DNA of 64,000 bases from assembly GCF_003391395.1 (NCBI RefSeq), contig NZ_CP024190.1:5146001-5210000 (forward strand), read 5' to 3'. Source of the stretch: Mycobacterium marinum (GTDB lineage Bacteria; Actinomycetota; Actinomycetes; Mycobacteriales; Mycobacteriaceae). The notes under the pieces are model-generated. The model worked only from the letters and a program-made list of their open reading frames with translations. It was not told the DNA's origin and made no database searches. The position numbers were made by a program, and so were the translations under genes. How positions within the stretch are numbered: position 1 is the stretch's first letter; every line of letters starts with the position of its first letter. Positions 56,699 to 64,000 of this stretch are shown here, piece after piece.

Positions 56699-58090
56699 CT
56701 AGTCGCTGGCCACCGTGATGCGCCCGCGCAAATCGGCCGCGATCAGCCGAGCGGCCGCGTTCTGCCAGTTGTGCAGTGACCGCTGCGGGACCTCGGTCAC
56801 CAGCCATTGCCAGGCCTGCCGGGCGATGGGATCCAAACCCGCCGCGGTGGCATTCTGCGCGTAGGCGCGCACACCGACGACGTAGGGAAAGTACAGCGAG
56901 TTGTAATAACGCCACTGTTCGGTGGTTCCGAAATCACCATCCTCACGCGGCTTGAGTCGCTTGATGCCGTCGGCCAGGACGGCCTTGAGTTCGTTGGCCC
57001 GTTCCAGCGGCTGGTCGGGAACCCCACGGGTGGCCAGCCGCCGATCAATCACGGGCAACGCGGTCAACGGGCTGGCGACGAGCTTGGCCAGGTCACCGTA
57101 GTGCCCCAGCGCTCTGCGGGTCAGCCTGACAAAGGTCTCGTCATCGATGCCGGCAAGCGGATCCGCCGACCGCAGCGGTAGCGCCGCACCGGTGTGGCGC
57201 AGTGCCGCGCGGTCGGCGCGTAGTGCCGGCGATTTCGAAAACGCCAGCCGGTCCAGTACCCCGGCCATTGGGTCGGCCAACACCTGCACGGCGATGGCGA
57301 TCGACAGGCTGGTGAACAGCAGCACCGTCAGCACGGTCGAAGCGGTGGGCTCATCGCGGATCAAGGCCAACCCGATCAGCGCCTGACCGCCCAACACACC
57401 CGCGACCGCCATCGCACCCGCAAACGAGCGCAGCATGTCCGCGCGCAATGCCTGGCCTTCGTCGAAGGCGTCCCATACCGCCACGGCCACACCGAGCAAC
57501 AACACGTCGAATCCCGTTGAGGCCAGGGCCAGCCAGCTGGGCACCAGCCCCAGCGGAATCACCAGGATGGCATTGCCCAGCGCGAAGAACAGCGTCGCGA
57601 CGATGACCACGCCGACCACCGGCATCGGCTGCGCCGGCCGCACCAACACGGCCACCATGGCGCCCAGCGTTGCCGCCGAGATCACCGCAAACATCAGCCA
57701 GTGACCGGGCCGCAGCGGCCCTGCCACGCTGCCCGCGATGGCCGCACCCAGCAGGGCCAGCGCGCCGACGGCCGCGATCAGCAGCAACTCGGCCTTGCGT
57801 GCCCAAGGGCGCTCGGGCGCCACCGACAACTCGAGCAGAACGCCGAACCATGCCACGCCCGGCACGGCGACCAGGTAGATCTCCAGCTGACCGAGCAACT
57901 GGGCGTGGGCCATGCTGGTGTTGCGTACCGCATCCAACGCCAAGACAAGGGCAAACCCGCATAGCCCAATGGCGGCCAATACCAGCACCGGCTTGCGCGG
58001 GTCGCGGGCCAGCAGGTAGAGCCCCAGCCAACCGCTGAGCGTGAACACCACCGCCGACAGCGCAGCCATGCGCCCAGTGTTCCACGCCAC
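56699..58090 (-). CDS. Polytopic membrane protein of unknown function
   Basis: A 463-residue protein. The first 270 residues hold about eight to nine helices. The C-terminal 190 residues are soluble (R-A-L-G-H-Y-G-D-L-A-K-L-V, then W-R-Y-Y-N-S-L-Y-F-P-Y-V-V-G-V-R-A-Y). The layout resembles a membrane sensor with a cytoplasmic domain, but I see no kinase, HAMP, GGDEF or DNA-binding motif. I recall no equivalent next to PE_PGRS22 in M. tuberculosis. ATG 58090. Confidence 0.7.
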   Translation of the reverse strand: MAWNTGRMAALSAVVFTLSGWLGLYLLARDPRKPVLVLAAIGLCGFALVLALDAVRNTSMAHAQLLGQLEIYLVAVPGVAWFGVLLELSVAPERPWARKAELLLIAAVGALALLGAAIAGSVAGPLRPGHWLMFAVISAATLGAMVAVLVRPAQPMPVVGVVIVATLFFALGNAILVIPLGLVPSWLALASTGFDVLLLGVAVAVWDAFDEGQALRADMLRSFAGAMAVAGVLGGQALIGLALIRDEPTASTVLTVLLFTSLSIAIAVQVLADPMAGVLDRLAFSKSPALRADRAALRHTGAALPLRSADPLAGIDDETFVRLTRRALGHYGDLAKLVASPLTALPVIDRRLATRGVPDQPLERANELKAVLADGIKRLKPREDGDFGTTEQWRYYNSLYFPYVVGVRAYAQNATAAGLDPIARQAWQWLVTEVPQRSLHNWQNAAARLIAADLRGRITVASD

Positions 58091-58298
58091 GGCCTCGCCG
58101 TACCGCCGATGCGGCCTCGCCGGTGGCCACGCCGGCGGAGAAGGAAGCGATGGTTGAACCAGATCATGAGCTCCTGCTGGTTGTCCCCCGGTTCTGCCCC
58201 AATTGCAGTCGGAGGTTGGCGCCCACCGAGCCGGTGCCGCAGCGCCAGCCCTCCTAGATCGAGGGGTATCCCAGCGGTGGGCTCAGCACCGCACGCGA

Positions 58299-59087
58299 TT
58301 ACTTGCCGTACCGGCGATGGCGCATGCTGTAGTCGCGCAATGCACGCAGAAAATCGACCCGCCGAAACGCTGGCCAGTGCGCCTCGGTGAACCACATCTC
58401 CGAGTAGGCGCTCTGCCATAACAGAAACCCGGACAGCCGCTGCTCGCCGGACGTGCGGATGACCAGATCAGGGTCGGGTTGCCCCGAGGTGTAGAGGTTC
58501 TCCGAAATGCCCTCAACGCTCACCGCGTCGATAAGCTCCTCGGCGGTCGCACCGTTGGCGAGTTCCTTGCTCAGCAGCGCCCGCACCGCGTCGACGATCT
58601 CGCGACGCCCGCCGTAGCCGACTGCCACGTTCACATGGAACTGGGCGGTGGCCGGCGTGGATTCCACGGCCTCGCGCAGCCGGCGCGCCGGTTCATCGCC
58701 GAGCAGCTCCAAGTCGCCGACGGTACGCACACTCCAGCGGTTGGCCGGGGCACAGATCTCTTCGACGACGTCGGTGATGATCTCGATCAGCGCCGCCAGC
58801 TCGTCGGGGTCGCGCTGCAGGTTTTCAGTGGACAGCAGGTAGACGGTGGTCATCTCGATGCCGGCTTCCTGGCACCACCGCAACATCTCGGCGATCTTGG
58901 CGGCACCCATCCGGTAGCCGTAGCTGACGTCGTCGTAACCCGCATCGCGGGCCCAACGGCGATTGCCGTCGCACAGCACCGCGATGTGCCGCGGCAACTC
59001 GGAGCTCGTGGCTGCCAGGCCTTGCCGCAGCCGCAGCTCATACAGCCGATACAACGGCTCCTTGAGCCGCGGCGGGATGATCTCCAC
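58299..59087 (-). CDS. Short-chain cis-prenyl diphosphate synthase (Z-FPP synthase type)
   Basis: A 262-residue UPP-synthase-family enzyme, the same length as Rv1086, which makes omega,E,Z-farnesyl diphosphate used to build decaprenyl phosphate. The active-site D-G-N-R-R-W (catalytic Asp and substrate loop) is near residue 41. The later R-T-S-G-E-Q-R-L-S-G-F-L-L-W-Q diphosphate-binding block and the E-M-W-F ending are present. GTG 59087 matches the M. tuberculosis start; the frame to 59330 overlaps the divergent haemolysin III gene. Confidence 0.93.
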   Translation of the reverse strand: MEIIPPRLKEPLYRLYELRLRQGLAATSSELPRHIAVLCDGNRRWARDAGYDDVSYGYRMGAAKIAEMLRWCQEAGIEMTTVYLLSTENLQRDPDELAALIEIITDVVEEICAPANRWSVRTVGDLELLGDEPARRLREAVESTPATAQFHVNVAVGYGGRREIVDAVRALLSKELANGATAEELIDAVSVEGISENLYTSGQPDPDLVIRTSGEQRLSGFLLWQSAYSEMWFTEAHWPAFRRVDFLRALRDYSMRHRRYGK

Positions 59088-59191
59088 GAGGATCCAGACT
59101 ACTGTGACGCGCACCAAATTCCGGCCTTGATTCGCCGCAAGATCACGCCAAGTCGCAAGCCCGCTCACGCTCGGGGCGACTACTGTGATCG

Positions 59192-59974
59192 GTGACCAAT
59201 ATCCGGCAATCACCAGACGGGGCAATGGGCGAAATGAGCAGCCAGGCCAGCATGGCCAGCACCGCAGAACCCGAACCACAGGGTCTAGCCGTTCCCAACG
59301 CTGCGCATCACCTCGTCGAGGGGGTCGCACGGGCGCTCACCAAGCCGCGGTTCCGCGGCTGGATCCACGTCTATTCGGCCGGCACCGCTGTTTTGGCGGG
59401 CGCATCGCTGGTTGCGGTCTCCTGGGCGGTGGGCTCCACCGAAGCCGGCCTGGCCACGCTGGCCTACATTGCGGCCACCGTGGTGATGTTCACCGTCAGC
59501 GCCACCTATCACCGAGTCAACTGGACGTCCGCGACCACGCACAAGTGGATGAAGCGGGCCGATCACTCGATGATCTTCGTGTTCATCGCCGGCAGCTACA
59601 CCCCGTTCGCCCTGCTGGCATTGCCGGGCCATGACGGGCGAGTGGTGTTATCGATCGTGTGGGGCGGTGCGATCGCCGGGATTCTGCTCAAGATGTGCTG
59701 GCCGACCGCGCCGCGCTGGGTCGGTGTCCCGCTCTACCTGCTGCTGGGTTGGGTCGCGGTCTGGTACACCGCCACGATTCTGCACAACGCCGGGGTGACG
59801 GCGCTGGTGCTGCTGTTTGTCGGCGGCGCCCTGTACAGCATCGGCGGCATTCTCTACGCCGTGCGCTGGCCGGATCCGTGGCCTTCGACGTTCGGCTACC
59901 ACGAGTTCTTCCACGCCTGCACCGCGGTCGCGGCGATCTGCCACTACATCGCGATGTGGTTCGTGGTGTTCTGA
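59192..59974 (+). CDS. Haemolysin III / PAQR-family membrane protein
   Basis: A protein of up to 260 residues with seven membrane helices. The family metal-site residues are visible: S-A-T-Y-H in helix 2, D-H-S-M-I-F after helix 3 and the C-terminal Y-H-E-F-F-H. PAQR proteins are putative metal-dependent lipid hydrolases; haemolysis is a historical label. Matches Rv1085c (242 residues), so a start further in (ATG 59225, 59234 or 59252) is possible. Confidence 0.88.
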   Translation: MTNIRQSPDGAMGEMSSQASMASTAEPEPQGLAVPNAAHHLVEGVARALTKPRFRGWIHVYSAGTAVLAGASLVAVSWAVGSTEAGLATLAYIAATVVMFTVSATYHRVNWTSATTHKWMKRADHSMIFVFIAGSYTPFALLALPGHDGRVVLSIVWGGAIAGILLKMCWPTAPRWVGVPLYLLLGWVAVWYTATILHNAGVTALVLLFVGGALYSIGGILYAVRWPDPWPSTFGYHEFFHACTAVAAICHYIAMWFVVF

Positions 59975-59998
59975 GCGCTGCAGCAGCGCCTCACGTCG

Positions 59999-60382
59999 CT
60001 ACAGATGGGTCACGTCGGCCGCTGACCAATACGCCTTCATCGCGGCCACTTTGCCGGAGCGATCGAACACCATGACCTCGATGGGCTCCACCCGCATCTT
60101 GCTGTCGCCGCTGGTCACGGTCAGCCGGAACTGAAAAGCCGCCTCGTTGCCGCACACCCGCAGCGACACCAACTCACACTCGCGCGTCAGGCCCGCGATC
60201 GCCGAATAGAAGCCGTGGATGGCTCGCGTACCGATGTGCACCTCTCCCCCGACCGGATCCTCGAGGGTCGCGTCGTCGGCGTAGAAGCCGACCAGATCGT
60301 CGGCGCCGCCGTCGGCCAGCACCGACATGTATCGGTTGACCGTTTCGGTAATCGCTTGGGACCTCTCAGCGGAATTCGGCAT
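59999..60382 (-). CDS. Ketosteroid-isomerase-like (SnoaL/NTF2-fold) protein
   Basis: A 127-residue NTF2-fold protein close to bacterial delta5-3-ketosteroid isomerase. Tyr18 (N-R-Y) and Asp42 (Y-A-D-D-A-T-L-E-D-P) match the catalytic Tyr and general-base Asp. The second acidic hydrogen-bond donor appears as Glu (P-I-E-V-M) instead of Asp. The A-Y-W substrate-pocket Trp is kept. A role in steroid metabolism is suggested but unproven. ATG 60382 preferred over GTG 60391. Confidence 0.75.
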   Translation of the reverse strand: MPNSAERSQAITETVNRYMSVLADGGADDLVGFYADDATLEDPVGGEVHIGTRAIHGFYSAIAGLTRECELVSLRVCGNEAAFQFRLTVTSGDSKMRVEPIEVMVFDRSGKVAAMKAYWSAADVTHL

Positions 60383-60395
60383 GTGACGCACGCTA

Positions 60396-62420
60396 CTACC
60401 CGGGCACTGGCAGAGCTGCGGCCAGTTCGTCGGTACCGGTCACCGGCAGGTCGCAGACCCGTCCCCGGCAGACATAGGCGGCGTCCGCGCCCGCCACCCG
60501 ATCCCGTCCGATCAGCAACGGTGCCGAGTCCAGCCGACCGCCGACGACGATGGCTCCGCCCGGCGCCAGCCGGCGGGCGGCGGCCAGTAGCTCTGATTGT
60601 GGATCGTCGCAGGCAACCGCGATCTGCAGCGGTCCCCGCACCGCCGCCTCCGCGACGGACAGCCAGTGCCCGGCCGACCTCGGGGCGCGTGCCAGCAAGA
60701 CCGAATGTTGGCGCAACGTTTCCGTGGCGGCTTGCAGGTAGCGCGGGGCGCGGTCGTCGGCGACCAGGTGTGCGGCGGTCAGCAGGGCTTCGGCGATCGA
60801 AGACGCGCCCGAAGGCGTGGCCCCGTCGAGCGGGTCGCCCGGGCGCAGCATCAGCCGCTCGGCGTCGTCGGCGTTGTCGAACCAGCGACCGGGCCGCTGC
60901 GGATCGCCGAAGTGCGCCAATGCGGTATCCAGCAAATCGCAGGCCGAGGTCAGCCAACCCGGTTCGGAAGTCAACTGATAGAGCGCCAACAGGCCGGTGG
61001 CCAGCATGGCATGGTCCTCGAGGATGGCCGCGCTGTCGCCGACCACACCGCCCAGGCTGGCGCGGCGCAACCGGCCGTCGACCACGTGCAAGTCCAGCAA
61101 CACGCGTGCGCATCGCCGCGCGGCTTGCGCCAATTCGGGCTGCTGCAGGGCAATGCTGGCCTCGACCAGCGCCGTGATCGCCAACCCGTTCCAGGAGGTG
61201 ACGACCTTGTCATCGCGACCGGGTTGCGCGCGCCCGCGCCGGGCCGCCGACAGTGCGCTGCTGACCCGCTGCAGCCGCTCGCCGTCGTGCGGATCCGAGG
61301 GCAGCTGCAACACCGACGCGCCGTGTTCGAAGGTGCCGGCCGCGGTCACCGCGTAAACCTCTGCGGCCCAACGGCCGTCATCCTCACCTAGGAGCTCGAT
61401 CAGCTGTTCGGGAGTCCAGACATAGGTCGAACCCTCGCGGCCGTCGGTGTCGGCATCCAGCGAGGAGGTGAACATGCCGCCAGCGGCCAGCCCGTCGAGC
61501 AGAAACCCCGCGGTCTGGGCCGCGACGCGGCGCGCCAACTCATCACCGGTCCGCCGGGCCCAGTGCGCATAAGCCCGCAACAGCAGCGCGTTGTCGTACA
61601 ACATCTTCTCGAAATGCGGTACCACCCAGGCCTTGTCGACGCTGTATCGGGCGAAGCCGCCGGCAAGTTGGTCATAGATGCCGCCGCGGGCCATCGCGGC
61701 GCCGGTGCGCGACACCGCAGCCAGTGCGGCCGGGGAGCCGGTGCGCTCGTAGTGCCGCAGCAACGCTTCCAGCAGCCCCGACGGCGGGAACTTGGGCGCG
61801 GTGCCCCAGCCACCATGAACCGTGTCCTGCTCACCCAAGACGACCGCGACGGCATGGTCACACAGCTCCGGCGCCACGTCGGGACCGCCGCCGGGCGGTC
61901 CGGACGCCATCGAACGCAACTCACCGGCAATGTGGTCGGAGGCCTCCTCCACCTCGCCGCGACGTTCCCGCCAGGTCTCCGATACGGCCGAAAGCAGCTG
62001 CAGAAAACCGGCTTTCGGGTAGTAGGTGCCGCAGTAGAAGGGCCGCCCATCAGGGGTCAGGAAGCACGTCATCGGCCAGCCGCCCTGCCCGGTGAGGGCA
62101 ACAGTGGCGTTCATGTAGACCGCGTCGATATCGGGCCGTTCCTCGCGATCCACCTTGATGTTGACGAAGCCCGCGTTCATCACCGCCGCCACTTCGGCGT
62201 CCTCGAACGATTCATGGGCCATGACGTGACACCAGTGACATGCGGCGTATCCGATCGACAACAGAATCGGCACGTCGCGCGCGGCGGCGTCAGCCAGCGC
62301 CTGCGGTGTCCATTGCTGCCAATGCACGGGGTTGTCGGCGTGCTGGCGCAGGTACGGACTGGTGGCCTGCGCGAGGGTATTGGTTCCGGAGAAACCGGCC
62401 GATGAATCAGCCGGGGTCAT
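60396..62420 (-). CDS. Thioredoxin-fold DUF255 protein (YyaL/spermatogenesis-associated type)
   Basis: A 674-residue protein. An N-terminal thioredoxin-like domain has C-H-W-C-H-V-M (Cys61, Cys64). It is followed by an alpha/alpha-barrel domain of the N-acylglucosamine epimerase type. The opening N-T-L-A-Q-A-T-S-P-Y-L-R-Q-H-A-D-N-P-V-H-W is diagnostic for DUF255. The function is unknown. ATG 62420 gives nearly the Rv1084 length. It overlaps the preceding gene by 14 bases. Confidence 0.92.
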   Translation of the reverse strand: MTPADSSAGFSGTNTLAQATSPYLRQHADNPVHWQQWTPQALADAAARDVPILLSIGYAACHWCHVMAHESFEDAEVAAVMNAGFVNIKVDREERPDIDAVYMNATVALTGQGGWPMTCFLTPDGRPFYCGTYYPKAGFLQLLSAVSETWRERRGEVEEASDHIAGELRSMASGPPGGGPDVAPELCDHAVAVVLGEQDTVHGGWGTAPKFPPSGLLEALLRHYERTGSPAALAAVSRTGAAMARGGIYDQLAGGFARYSVDKAWVVPHFEKMLYDNALLLRAYAHWARRTGDELARRVAAQTAGFLLDGLAAGGMFTSSLDADTDGREGSTYVWTPEQLIELLGEDDGRWAAEVYAVTAAGTFEHGASVLQLPSDPHDGERLQRVSSALSAARRGRAQPGRDDKVVTSWNGLAITALVEASIALQQPELAQAARRCARVLLDLHVVDGRLRRASLGGVVGDSAAILEDHAMLATGLLALYQLTSEPGWLTSACDLLDTALAHFGDPQRPGRWFDNADDAERLMLRPGDPLDGATPSGASSIAEALLTAAHLVADDRAPRYLQAATETLRQHSVLLARAPRSAGHWLSVAEAAVRGPLQIAVACDDPQSELLAAARRLAPGGAIVVGGRLDSAPLLIGRDRVAGADAAYVCRGRVCDLPVTGTDELAAALPVPG

Positions 62421-62706
62421 CGGCCGGCCCCGGCGATCGCGTGGTGGCGCCACCGTCCGCGGCGGGCGGTTCCTCGACGTCCACCACATCCGTGCCCTCG
62501 TCGGCCGCCTGATCCGGCTCGGGGTGCGCACGATCGAAGGATTCCGGGACCTTCCTGAGTTGCCGGTTCATCGATCGCAGCAGAAACAACGTGGCGATGA
62601 CCAAGACCACGACGACGAGCAGCCCCAACGGACTGGCCTTGCCGAAATCGGGTCCGGTATTGCGCGGTGCATCGTCTGCAATCACAGTGAGCAGAAACTG
62701 GTTCAT
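62407..62706 (-). CDS. Small single-pass membrane protein (Rv1083-type)
   Basis: A 99-residue protein. One membrane helix ([17 protein letters not shown] at about 27-43) is followed by a basic stretch, then an acidic/Pro tail. ATG 62706 overlaps the mca stop by four bases and its 3' end overlaps the DUF255 gene, so the three genes are one translationally coupled unit. The function is unknown. Confidence 0.85.
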   Translation of the reverse strand: MNQFLLTVIADDAPRNTGPDFGKASPLGLLVVVVLVIATLFLLRSMNRQLRKVPESFDRAHPEPDQAADEGTDVVDVEEPPAADGGATTRSPGPADDPG

Positions 62707-63575
62707 TGGCTCGACTCGATTCCGGCGAACAACTCGGTCTCAGGCAGACCGATGGGGATGCGCGAGCGGGCCAACTCGAATTCCTCGGTCGGCCAGAGTT
62801 CGCGCTGCCACGACAGCGGCGCCGCGAAGAATTCGGCGTTGGGGTCGATCTGGGTCGCATGCGCCCGCAAGGCGTCGTCGCGTTGGGCGAAATAGCCCGA
62901 GCACTCAACGCGGGTGGTGACTCGGTTGGCAAACGGATCGTGGTCGGGATGCCAGTGCTCGAGCCACTTGCCGAACGGACCTTCCTGGCCGCGCTTGATG
63001 AACTCGTCTTGCAGAATCCGCATGCGCTCACGCAGGAAGCCGTGGATGTAGTAGAGCTTGGACACCGTCCAGGGCTCACCGGCATCCGGGAACCGCAGAT
63101 AGTCGGCAGCGGCCTCGTAGGCGCCGATGGAGACCTGGTGGCAGCGGATGTGGTCGGGGTGCGGGTAGCCGCCGTTCTCGTCGTAGGTCGTCATCACGTG
63201 GGGCCGGAATTCCCGCACCACACGTACCAGCGCTTCGATGGAATCTTCCAAGGGCACCAGGGCGAAACATCCCTCGGGCAGCGGGGGCGGCGGATCCCCC
63301 TTCGGCAGTCCGGAGTCGACGAACCCCAGCCAGGTGTGCTCCACACCGAGAATCTCGGCCGCCTTCGCCATCTCGTCGCGGCGAATTTCGGAGATGTGCC
63401 CGTGCACGTCGGGCAGATCCATCGCCGGGTTGAGAATCTCGCCACGCTCGCCCCCGGTCAACGTCACCACCAGCACGCGATGACCCTCATCCGCGTACCG
63501 GGCAAGAGTGGCGGCGCCCTTACTGGACTCGTCGTCGGGGTGGGCATGCACCGCCATCAACCGCAGTTTGCTCAC
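62703..63575 (-). CDS. mca: Mycothiol S-conjugate amidase
   Basis: Zinc amidase that cleaves mycothiol conjugates of toxins to a mercapturic acid and GlcN-Ins, a detoxification system specific to actinobacteria. The protein has 290 residues (Rv1082 has 288). The LmbE/PIG-L zinc motif H-A-H-P-D-D-E is at residues 10-16, and the later H-P-D-H ligand block follows in Y-P-H-P-D-H. GTG 63575. It is the first gene of a three-gene coupled unit. Confidence 0.95.
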   Translation of the reverse strand: MSKLRLMAVHAHPDDESSKGAATLARYADEGHRVLVVTLTGGERGEILNPAMDLPDVHGHISEIRRDEMAKAAEILGVEHTWLGFVDSGLPKGDPPPPLPEGCFALVPLEDSIEALVRVVREFRPHVMTTYDENGGYPHPDHIRCHQVSIGAYEAAADYLRFPDAGEPWTVSKLYYIHGFLRERMRILQDEFIKRGQEGPFGKWLEHWHPDHDPFANRVTTRVECSGYFAQRDDALRAHATQIDPNAEFFAAPLSWQRELWPTEEFELARSRIPIGLPETELFAGIESSQ

Positions 63576-63631
63576 GTGCTCCCTTGTCCGTCTGCTGGTC
63601 GGGCCGTCTGCTCGCCGGCCGATTGCGCCAC

Positions 63632-63637
63632 TATAAT
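63632..63637 (+). promoter_or_regulatory. Consensus -10 element (TATAAT)
   Basis: A perfect TATAAT hexamer lies 80 bases upstream of ATG 63717 in the gap between divergent mca and the DUF4307 gene, and is rare in such GC-rich DNA. No good -35 is seen at 16-19 bp. It is plausibly the SigA promoter of the rightward gene. Confidence 0.4.
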
Positions 63638-63716
63638 TTCAGTTCTCAATCGTTCCATCTTGTCGTCCGGCGCCTGACGCCCGCCCACAGCCCTTCCCCG
63701 ATCCGCCAAGCCAGGC

Positions 63717-64000
63717 ATGAATCCAGCACCCATATCCCGTCCCGAAGCCCGCTATGGGCGGTCTCGACTCTCCGGTAGGTCGCGGCGCTACATCCTCATC
63801 GCTCTGGCGGTGTTGGTGGTGGTGGCCGGGACCGCGCTTGCCGTGATCGGCTACCAGCGGATCGTCACCAACGCCGTTACCGGCAAATTGGCCGGCTACC
63901 GCGTGATCGATGAGCAGACGGCATCGGTGACGATCAGCGTGACGCGGTCAGACCCGTCACGGCCGGTCGATTGCATCGTGCGCGTCCGGGCCAAGGACGG
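63717..64000 (+). CDS. DUF4307 membrane protein, 3' end beyond the window
   Basis: The first 94 codons of a gene running off the right edge. A basic N-terminus (S-R-R-Y) leads into one membrane helix (about residues 25-46) and an extracytoplasmic beta-rich domain (V-T-I-S-V-T-R, R-P-V-D-C-I-V-R-V-R), as in the DUF4307 family. By gene order it should be Rv1081c (144 residues). The function is unknown. Confidence 0.8.
   Translation, partial: MNPAPISRPEARYGRSRLSGRSRRYILIALAVLVVVAGTALAVIGYQRIVTNAVTGKLAGYRVIDEQTASVTISVTRSDPSRPVDCIVRVRAKD

Overview
The window is GC-rich chromosomal DNA from a slow-growing Mycobacterium. The evidence is two PE_PGRS genes, a PPE68-type gene, ESX-1-associated (Esp) genes, mycothiol S-conjugate amidase (mca), and a gene order that follows, from memory, the M. 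tuberculosis stretch Rv1133c (metE) to Rv1081c in inverted orientation. It is not M. tuberculosis itself. Several genes that are fragmented there appear intact here (a class III cyclase and a type-B carboxylesterase). The prpR-prpDC, vapBC and mazEF loci I expect in that stretch are missing, and other genes are present instead. The species cannot be named from this sequence. No rRNA, tRNA, CRISPR array or insertion sequence was seen.

Layout. 1-9,750: a TetR regulator running in from the left edge, two NAD(P)-binding proteins, a cobalamin riboswitch followed by metE, a membrane DUF3556-type gene with a KstR-like operator at its start, a DoxX gene, and ppdK with its small partner. 9,750-17,000: a WS/DGAT-like acyltransferase homologue with ephC, a TetR gene convergent with a VOC-fold gene, bpoB, and the pentose-phosphate pair zwf1-gnd2. 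17,100-19,900: a membrane class III cyclase, a tiny membrane protein, a permuted papain-like hydrolase, an ABM monooxygenase and an OsmC protein.

20,170-28,140 is the outstanding region: a block of ESX-1-associated genes without any secretion apparatus. It holds an NlpC/P60 protein, a frameshifted PPE68-like gene, then espB-espL-espF-espH-espK on the plus strand, with espJ convergent at the end. The order espB-espL-espK/espJ copies the right flank of ESX-1. The espF and espH homologues belong to the left flank, so the block is a composite. An array of four evenly spaced 15-bp dyads precedes espB. No EccB-E, MycP, EsxA/B, EspG or EccA is encoded here, so any secreted products must use machinery located elsewhere.

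28,590-36,350: ychF, a DUF6542-type membrane protein, ispH, a lipid-droplet protein, xseA-xseB, 3-beta-hydroxysteroid dehydrogenase with a second KstR-like operator, a SAP/Rho-N-like small protein with an exceptionally long Shine-Dalgarno match, and a secreted haemophore-like protein. 37,000-46,960: PE_PGRS, carboxylesterase, AI-2E-family permease, dienelactone hydrolase, DUF4245, glpX, fumC and a proline-rich membrane protein. 46,990-55,900: a six-helix HAMP cyclase coupled to a polysaccharide deacetylase, phoH2 with its small upstream ORF, desA2, glyA1, coaA and a second PE_PGRS. 56,090-64,000: two membrane proteins, a short-chain cis-prenyl diphosphate synthase, a haemolysin III protein, a ketosteroid-isomerase-like protein, a DUF255 thioredoxin-fold protein, a small membrane protein, mca and the start of a DUF4307 gene.

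Product names rest on reading the protein sequences and recalling families. No database search was run.
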